Positions 5,413-9,486 of a stretch of 9,486 nt of DNA are shown one piece after another. The position numbers and the translations under genes are program-made. The notes beneath the pieces were generated by a model. It did no database searches, had not been told where the DNA came from, and was given only the letters and a program-made list of their open reading frames with translations. The stretch is from Gammaproteobacteria bacterium (GTDB taxonomy: Bacteria; Pseudomonadota; Gammaproteobacteria; SZUA-229), in assembly GCA_029287815.1 (NCBI GenBank), contig JARFQK010000049.1, positions 1 to 9,486 on the forward strand, in the 5' to 3' direction. The first letter of the stretch is position 1; the number at the start of each line of letters is the position of its first letter.

Positions 5413-7205
5413 GTGAAGCACGCGTTGGACGCATCATCGAAATCAATGGCCCAATCCTTCGCATCAACCTGGCAGGTGCTCGCAACGGTGAACAGGTCCG
5501 CATCGGCAGTCTCGATATCGTCGGCGAAATCATCGCCCTCGAAGGCGATATCGCGATCGTTCAGGCTTATGAGTCGACTGAAGGGCTGCGCCCGGGTGAG
5601 ACCGTCAATGGTCTCGGCCGTCCGTTGACGGTCGAACTCGGGCCTGGTCTGCTGCAAGGCATCTTCGATGGCATGCAACGGCCGTTGACCGAAATCGCTC
5701 GCGTTGCGGGTGACAATATCCCTCGTGGACTGGCCATCGACTCCCTCGACCGCAAGCGCGAATGGACATTCTTGCCCTGCGATGGCCTCGAGCCAGGTGA
5801 CACCATTGGTGTGGGGGAGCTTCTCGGTACCGTGCAGGAAACCGAGACCATCGAGCACCGCATCATGGTGCCGCCCAACGTACAAGGTGAGCTGATCGAT
5901 CTCGCCCATGTCGGCGAATACACGCTCGAGGATACCATTGCGCAGATACGCGACAAGAATGACCAGGTTCACAAGCTCAAGCTCTACCACCGTTGGCCGG
6001 TGCGCATCCCGCGTCCATATAGCAGGCGGGATCATGGCGTCGAGCCGTTGATCACCGGGCAGCGCATCCTCGACACCTTCTTCCCGTTGCTCAAGGGTGG
6101 CAAGGGTGCGGTGCCGGGACCTTTCGGTGCCGGCAAGACCATGGTGCAGCAGCAGGTCGCGCGCTGGTCCAATGCGGACATCGTGATCTATGTCGGCTGC
6201 GGCGAGCGTGGCAACGAAATGGTCGATGTGCTCGAGAGTTTCCCGCAACTGCAGGATCCAAACACCGGGCGTGGCATGATGGAACGCACTTTGTTGGTTG
6301 CCAACACCTCCAATATGCCGGTGGTGGCGCGCGAGGCTTCGGTCTACGTCGGCATGACGATCGCCGAGTATTTTCGCGACCAGGGCCATGATGTGGTCAT
6401 GCTCGCTGACTCGACCTCGCGCTGGGCCGAAGCCTTACGCGAGGTGGCCGGTCGCCTCGGCCACATGCCGGTCGAGGAGGGCTACCCGGCCTATCTGGGA
6501 TCCCGACTGGCGGCGGTTTACGAACGCGCCGGTCGCGTACAGACGCTCGCTGGCGAGCGCGGTTCGGTGACGCTGATCGGTGCTGTTTCGCCACCCGGTG
6601 GTGACTTTTCCGAACCGGTAACCAGTCACACCAAGGAGATCATCCAGACTTTCTGGGCCTTGTCCAAGGAGCTGGCGGACGCGCGCCACTACCCCTCGGT
6701 CGACTGGGTCGACAGTTTTTCTCAGGATGTCTCGATCGCCGCGGGTTGGTGGGCTGAGAACATCAACGGTCATTGGGACAAGCGTCGCGAAGAGGCCTTG
6801 GGGCTGCTCGCACGCGATGCGGAGTTGTCCCGTATCGTCAATCTGGTCGGGCCGGAAGCGCTGTCGCACGAACAGCAATGGGAACTCGAGGGCGCTGCAT
6901 TGATCAAGGAGGCGGTTTTGCAACAAAGTGCACTCGATGATGTCGATAGCTATTGTTCGCCACGCAAGCAGTTCGAACTGCTCGAGCTGGTGATGCAAGT
7001 GTTTGACCGCGGTAAAAAACTGATCGAACTCGGTGCCCCGGTGCAGGAGCTGGCCGAACACCCGCTGATGGCACGCATCCGTCGGGCCAAATCGACCTGG
7101 CGCAGCGATGAAACCGACGATTTGGCTGAGTTCGCCACCGAGGTCTACGAAACGCTGGCTGCGCTGCATAGTGAATATGCATCCAGTCAGGAGGCTGCAT
7201 CATGA
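5409..7205 (+). CDS. atpA: V-type ATPase catalytic subunit A
   Basis: This is the catalytic head subunit, which hydrolyses or makes ATP at the A/B interfaces. The 598 residues match family length. Order: N-terminal beta barrel (about 1-70), the A-specific bulge or non-homologous region (about 110-185), the nucleotide-binding domain, and a C-terminal helical bundle. Visible active-site elements are the P-loop GPFGAGKT at 237-244 (K243, T244), the catalytic glutamate E266 in GER (265-267), and Walker B VVMLAD with D334, followed by STSRWAEALRE. The YPSVDW motif and LVGPEAL lie further on, as in other A subunits. ATG 5409 overlaps the stop of E by four bases behind a perfect Shine-Dalgarno. It is intact and looks functional. 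Confidence 0.98.
   Translation: MSEARVGRIIEINGPILRINLAGARNGEQVRIGSLDIVGEIIALEGDIAIVQAYESTEGLRPGETVNGLGRPLTVELGPGLLQGIFDGMQRPLTEIARVAGDNIPRGLAIDSLDRKREWTFLPCDGLEPGDTIGVGELLGTVQETETIEHRIMVPPNVQGELIDLAHVGEYTLEDTIAQIRDKNDQVHKLKLYHRWPVRIPRPYSRRDHGVEPLITGQRILDTFFPLLKGGKGAVPGPFGAGKTMVQQQVARWSNADIVIYVGCGERGNEMVDVLESFPQLQDPNTGRGMMERTLLVANTSNMPVVAREASVYVGMTIAEYFRDQGHDVVMLADSTSRWAEALREVAGRLGHMPVEEGYPAYLGSRLAAVYERAGRVQTLAGERGSVTLIGAVSPPGGDFSEPVTSHTKEIIQTFWALSKELADARHYPSVDWVDSFSQDVSIAAGWWAENINGHWDKRREEALGLLARDAELSRIVNLVGPEALSHEQQWELEGAALIKEAVLQQSALDDVDSYCSPRKQFELLELVMQVFDRGKKLIELGAPVQELAEHPLMARIRRAKSTWRSDETDDLAEFATEVYETLAALHSEYASSQEAAS
7189..7194 (+). promoter_or_regulatory. Perfect Shine-Dalgarno for subunit B
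   Basis: AGGAGG lies seven bases before ATG 7202, inside the end of the A gene, and confirms the start of B. Confidence 0.75.
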
Positions 7206-8590
7206 GCGATGTCGAATACCGCCGCGCGACGGCGGCGCAAGGCGGGCTATTAGTCGTCAGCGGTGTGGAAAGTGTCGCCTTTGGCGATCGCGTGCGCGTG
7301 CGCGACCATCAGGGACGTACGCGCAACGGCCAGGTCATTCTGGCTGCAGAGCAGGAGACGCTGATCCAGGTGTTCGAGGGTACCGACGACATCGATCTCG
7401 AAAACACCTGGGTGCGTTTCCTCGATCAGCCGCTCGTGCTCACAGTCAGCCCCGCTCTGCTTGGACGGGTGTTCAACGGCATCGGCGAGCCGCGTGATGG
7501 CCGCCCCCCGATCGTCGAAGGCGAGCAGCGCAATGTCAATGGTTCGGCGATCAATCCGGCAGCGCGCAACTATCCGCGTGAATTCATCCAGACCGGCGTT
7601 TCCACGATCGACGGACTGAACTCGCTGACGCGCGGACAAAAGCTACCGATTTTCTCGGCGTCGGGATTGCCGCATAACCGTTTGGCAGCGCAAATCGTGC
7701 GTCAGGCTCGCCTGCCGGGCGAGGCCGGTAATTTTGCGATCGTATTCGCCGCCATGGGTGTGTCCTACGCGGATGCGCGCTTTTTCGAGGAGTCGTTCGC
7801 CGACTCCGGTGTGCTCGGCAATGTCGTGATGTTCGTCAATCATGCCGACGATCCCCCTGTCGAACGCCTGGCCTTGCCGCGTGTTGCGTTGACCGCGGCT
7901 GAGTACCTGGCCTTCGACCTTGACCGCCACGTGCTCGTGGTCATGACCGACATGACCAACTATTCGGAAGCCCTGCGCGAGGTCGCTACCGCAAAGGGTG
8001 ACGTGCCCGCGCGGAAAGGCTATCCCGGTTATTTGTATTCTGACTTGTCCGAGATCTATGAACGTTCAGGGCGTATCCGCGATCGCCACGGTTCGGTGAC
8101 GATGGTGCCTGTGGTGACGATGCCATCCGACGACATCACCCATCCGATTCCCGACCTGACCGGTTATATCACCGAGGGCCAGATCGTGTTGTCGCGAGAA
8201 TTGTACAACCAGGGCGTTTATCCGCCGGTCGATATTGCGCCGTCGCTGTCGCGTCTGATGAAAGACGGTATCGGCAAAGACGATACCCGGGAAGACCATC
8301 CGCGTGTGGCCAACCAGCTCTACGCGCTGTACGCCAAAGCCCAGGAAGCGCGCAACCTGGCGTCGATCATCGGTGCCGAAGAACTGTCGCAACGCGATCA
8401 GCGCTATCTGGAGTTCGCGACCGAATTCGACAAACACTTCGTCGGTCAGGGCGAGGATGAAAATCGCAGCATCATCGAGACGCTGAACATCGCCTGGGAG
8501 CTGTTATCCCGCTTCCCGCGCGATGCACTGACTCGCGTTAGTGAGACCGATCTGGCGCATTATTACCGCGGTGGAGACGAAGCGGCATGA
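7202..8590 (+). CDS. atpB: V-type ATPase regulatory subunit B
   Basis: A 462-residue non-catalytic partner of A in the A3B3 head. As in all B subunits the P-loop is replaced: residues 149-159 read PIFSASGLPHN where a catalytic subunit would have GxxxxGKT. The arginine finger that reaches into the A site is R351 in APSLSRLM (compare the PSLSR segment of Enterococcus NtpB). MTDMTNYSEALREV and KGYPGYLYSDLSEIYERSGR follow the family order, as does the C-terminal LNIAWELLSRFPRDALTR. The length is typical. ATG 7202 is in an ATGA overlap with A; the stop overlaps D in the same way. Confidence 0.98.
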   Translation: MSDVEYRRATAAQGGLLVVSGVESVAFGDRVRVRDHQGRTRNGQVILAAEQETLIQVFEGTDDIDLENTWVRFLDQPLVLTVSPALLGRVFNGIGEPRDGRPPIVEGEQRNVNGSAINPAARNYPREFIQTGVSTIDGLNSLTRGQKLPIFSASGLPHNRLAAQIVRQARLPGEAGNFAIVFAAMGVSYADARFFEESFADSGVLGNVVMFVNHADDPPVERLALPRVALTAAEYLAFDLDRHVLVVMTDMTNYSEALREVATAKGDVPARKGYPGYLYSDLSEIYERSGRIRDRHGSVTMVPVVTMPSDDITHPIPDLTGYITEGQIVLSRELYNQGVYPPVDIAPSLSRLMKDGIGKDDTREDHPRVANQLYALYAKAQEARNLASIIGAEELSQRDQRYLEFATEFDKHFVGQGEDENRSIIETLNIAWELLSRFPRDALTRVSETDLAHYYRGGDEAA

Positions 8591-9216
8591 ACCGATTGCG
8601 TACCGCGCCGACCAAGAGTGCGCTGCTCAACCTGCGTAAACAAGTAAAATTTCTCGAGGGCGGGCACGCGTTACTCGAGCGCAAGCGTGAACTGCTCACG
8701 CGGCTGGTCTATCAGCACATCAAGGAGTATCAAGAAAAGAAGCGCGCTGCCCATGAAACCTTGCGCCAAGCCTACCGTTGGCTCAGCATTGCTCAACTGC
8801 GTATGGGCGACCGCAACATCTTGCAGGCAAGTCTAGGTGCAACATCGTCCACCAGCATGAAAGTGCTGCCCCGGCGCTCGATTGGTATCCAGTATCCATC
8901 GGTCGAGGCCGCGGTCGTGCCTCCCCGACCGGTCGGTTTGCTCGGTACCGGTCCCAGCTTCGACGAAGCCCGCCGGGCCTTCGCCGAGGCGGCGGTCAAG
9001 CTGGCTGAACTGGCTGCGGTCGAGATGGCGCTGTACCGTTTGATCAGCGAGCAACGCAAGGCGCAGAAACGCGTCAACGCCCTTAAATACAACATCATCC
9101 CCGCTTACAAGAAAGTGATCAAACAGATCTCCGAAGCTTTGGAAGAGGAAGAGCGCGGCACCCTGTTTCAGATCAAGCGCCTGCGCGACGCAAGCCAGCA
9201 AAAGCGCAGCGCCTGA
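8587..9216 (+). CDS. atpD: V-type ATPase subunit D (central rotor shaft)
   Basis: A 209-residue coiled-coil shaft that turns inside A3B3 and passes torque through F and C to the ring. Both ends of the antiparallel coiled coil carry the family signature: near the N terminus PTKSALLNLRKQ followed by GGHALLERKRELL (25-37), and near the C terminus RVNALKYNIIP (162-172) followed by a helix rich in EEEER and ending in K/R. The middle of about 80-140 is less conserved, as usual for this subunit. ATG 8587 overlaps the stop of B; GGAGA lies about nine bases before it. It is the last gene of the ATPase set. Confidence 0.95.
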   Translation: MNRLRTAPTKSALLNLRKQVKFLEGGHALLERKRELLTRLVYQHIKEYQEKKRAAHETLRQAYRWLSIAQLRMGDRNILQASLGATSSTSMKVLPRRSIGIQYPSVEAAVVPPRPVGLLGTGPSFDEARRAFAEAAVKLAELAAVEMALYRLISEQRKAQKRVNALKYNIIPAYKKVIKQISEALEEEERGTLFQIKRLRDASQQKRSA

Positions 9217-9239
9217 CATAGCGTGAGGAGTGATATACT
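9213..9239 (+). promoter_or_regulatory. Candidate extended -10 promoter for the UspA-family gene
   Basis: TGATATACT (9231-9239) is an extended -10 (TG, one base, TATACT). CTGACA at 9213-9218 matches five of six -35 bases but the 15-base spacer is short; an extended -10 tolerates this. A start near 9246 would leave a leader of about 35 bases. No hairpin plus T-tract precedes it, so read-through from the ATPase operon is also possible. Confidence 0.5.
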
Positions 9240-9280
9240 CTACCCACCGCACTGGTAATCTAGTCAGGGAACATCGGCTC

Positions 9281-9486
9281 TTGAAAAATATCCTCGTTGC
9301 CATCGACAGCTGTGAAACCACAAGTATCGAATCAGCTTTGATCAAGAAAACCATCGAACTTGCGGACGCTTTGTCGAGCAAGGTCTGGCTTCTGCACGTG
9401 GTGCCACCGTCACGCCATCCGCCTTTCAATGTCGACAGCAAGATCGCCCGCCGAGAAACCGCGGCTGAGTTTCGTCATGAACATGA
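9281..9486 (+). CDS. Universal stress protein (UspA family), 5' part
   Basis: The frame from TTG 9281 runs to the window end (about 68 residues) and begins KNILVAIDSCETTSIESALIKKTIELA, the first strand and helix of the UspA/alpha-beta hydrolase-like nucleotide-binding fold, then KVWLLHVVPP, the second strand. UspA proteins are cytoplasmic stress-response proteins, some of which bind ATP; the ATP-binding GxxGx(9)G motif would lie beyond the window, so binding cannot be judged. AGGGA ends ten bases before the TTG and no in-frame ATG exists in the preceding 30 bases, so TTG is the best start, though the true start is not certain. It lies 64 bases after subunit D on the same strand. Confidence 0.8.
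   Translation, partial: MKNILVAIDSCETTSIESALIKKTIELADALSSKVWLLHVVPPSRHPPFNVDSKIARRETAAEFRHEH

Noticed and set aside
5289..6389. A 366-residue open frame on the minus strand opposite subunits E and A
   Set aside because: It lies opposite two strongly conserved genes, has no recognisable domain, and is typical of the spurious antisense frames that GC-rich codon use creates.
6435..7169. A 244-residue minus-strand frame opposite subunit A
   Set aside because: Same reason; the + strand encodes an intact and recognisable catalytic subunit throughout.
9228..9240. GAGT/ACTC inverted repeat after subunit D as a terminator
   Set aside because: The stem is only four base pairs, has no T-tract, and coincides with the promoter candidate.
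1..9486. CRISPR array, tRNA or rRNA genes, defence genes
   Set aside because: I looked for regularly spaced direct repeats, cloverleaf or rRNA signatures and defence-type motifs and saw none; almost all of the DNA is accounted for by the ATPase genes.

Overview
The window is dominated by one tightly packed operon (704-9216, + strand) that encodes a complete nine-subunit V/A-type rotary ATPase. I read the order as G/H-like stalk subunit, C, I, K, F, E, A, B, D. The V1 head is A3B3. The central stalk is D, F and C. The peripheral stalks are E with the G/H-like protein. The membrane part is I (stator channel) and K (rotor ring). Every subunit has the hallmark residues expected, including the P-loop and GER in A, the SLSR arginine in B, the TM7 arginine in I and the single carboxylate in K. 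I see no frameshift or truncation in the operon. Six of the eight gene junctions are 4-base ATGA/GTGA overlaps. Only the junctions on either side of the ring subunit K are open gaps.

Left of the operon, on the minus strand, is the start of a divergently transcribed FeoB-like small GTPase (343 down to the window edge). Its P-loop is intact but its G3 motif looks degenerate. Between the two divergent units lie 360 noncoding bases (344-703). They hold a 150-bp candidate miniature transposable element (416-565), which has imperfect 19-bp terminal inverted repeats, TTAA on both sides, and is tiled almost end to end by five hairpins. After it come an AT-rich stretch with a plausible promoter, and a strong Shine-Dalgarno serving a TTG start.

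Right of the operon is a 64-base gap with an extended -10 promoter candidate but no terminator that I can see. The 5' end of a UspA-family universal stress protein gene follows (9281 to the window edge).

The organism looks like a proteobacterium, probably a gammaproteobacterium. The evidence is GC-rich coding, classical AGGAGG Shine-Dalgarno sequences, sigma70-like promoter elements and the FeoB-like and UspA neighbours. This is an inference from style and I cannot name a genus. The ion-binding segment of K lacks the glutamine and hydroxyl residues of sodium rotors, so I infer a proton-coupled enzyme. Whether it pumps or synthesises ATP in vivo cannot be read from the sequence.
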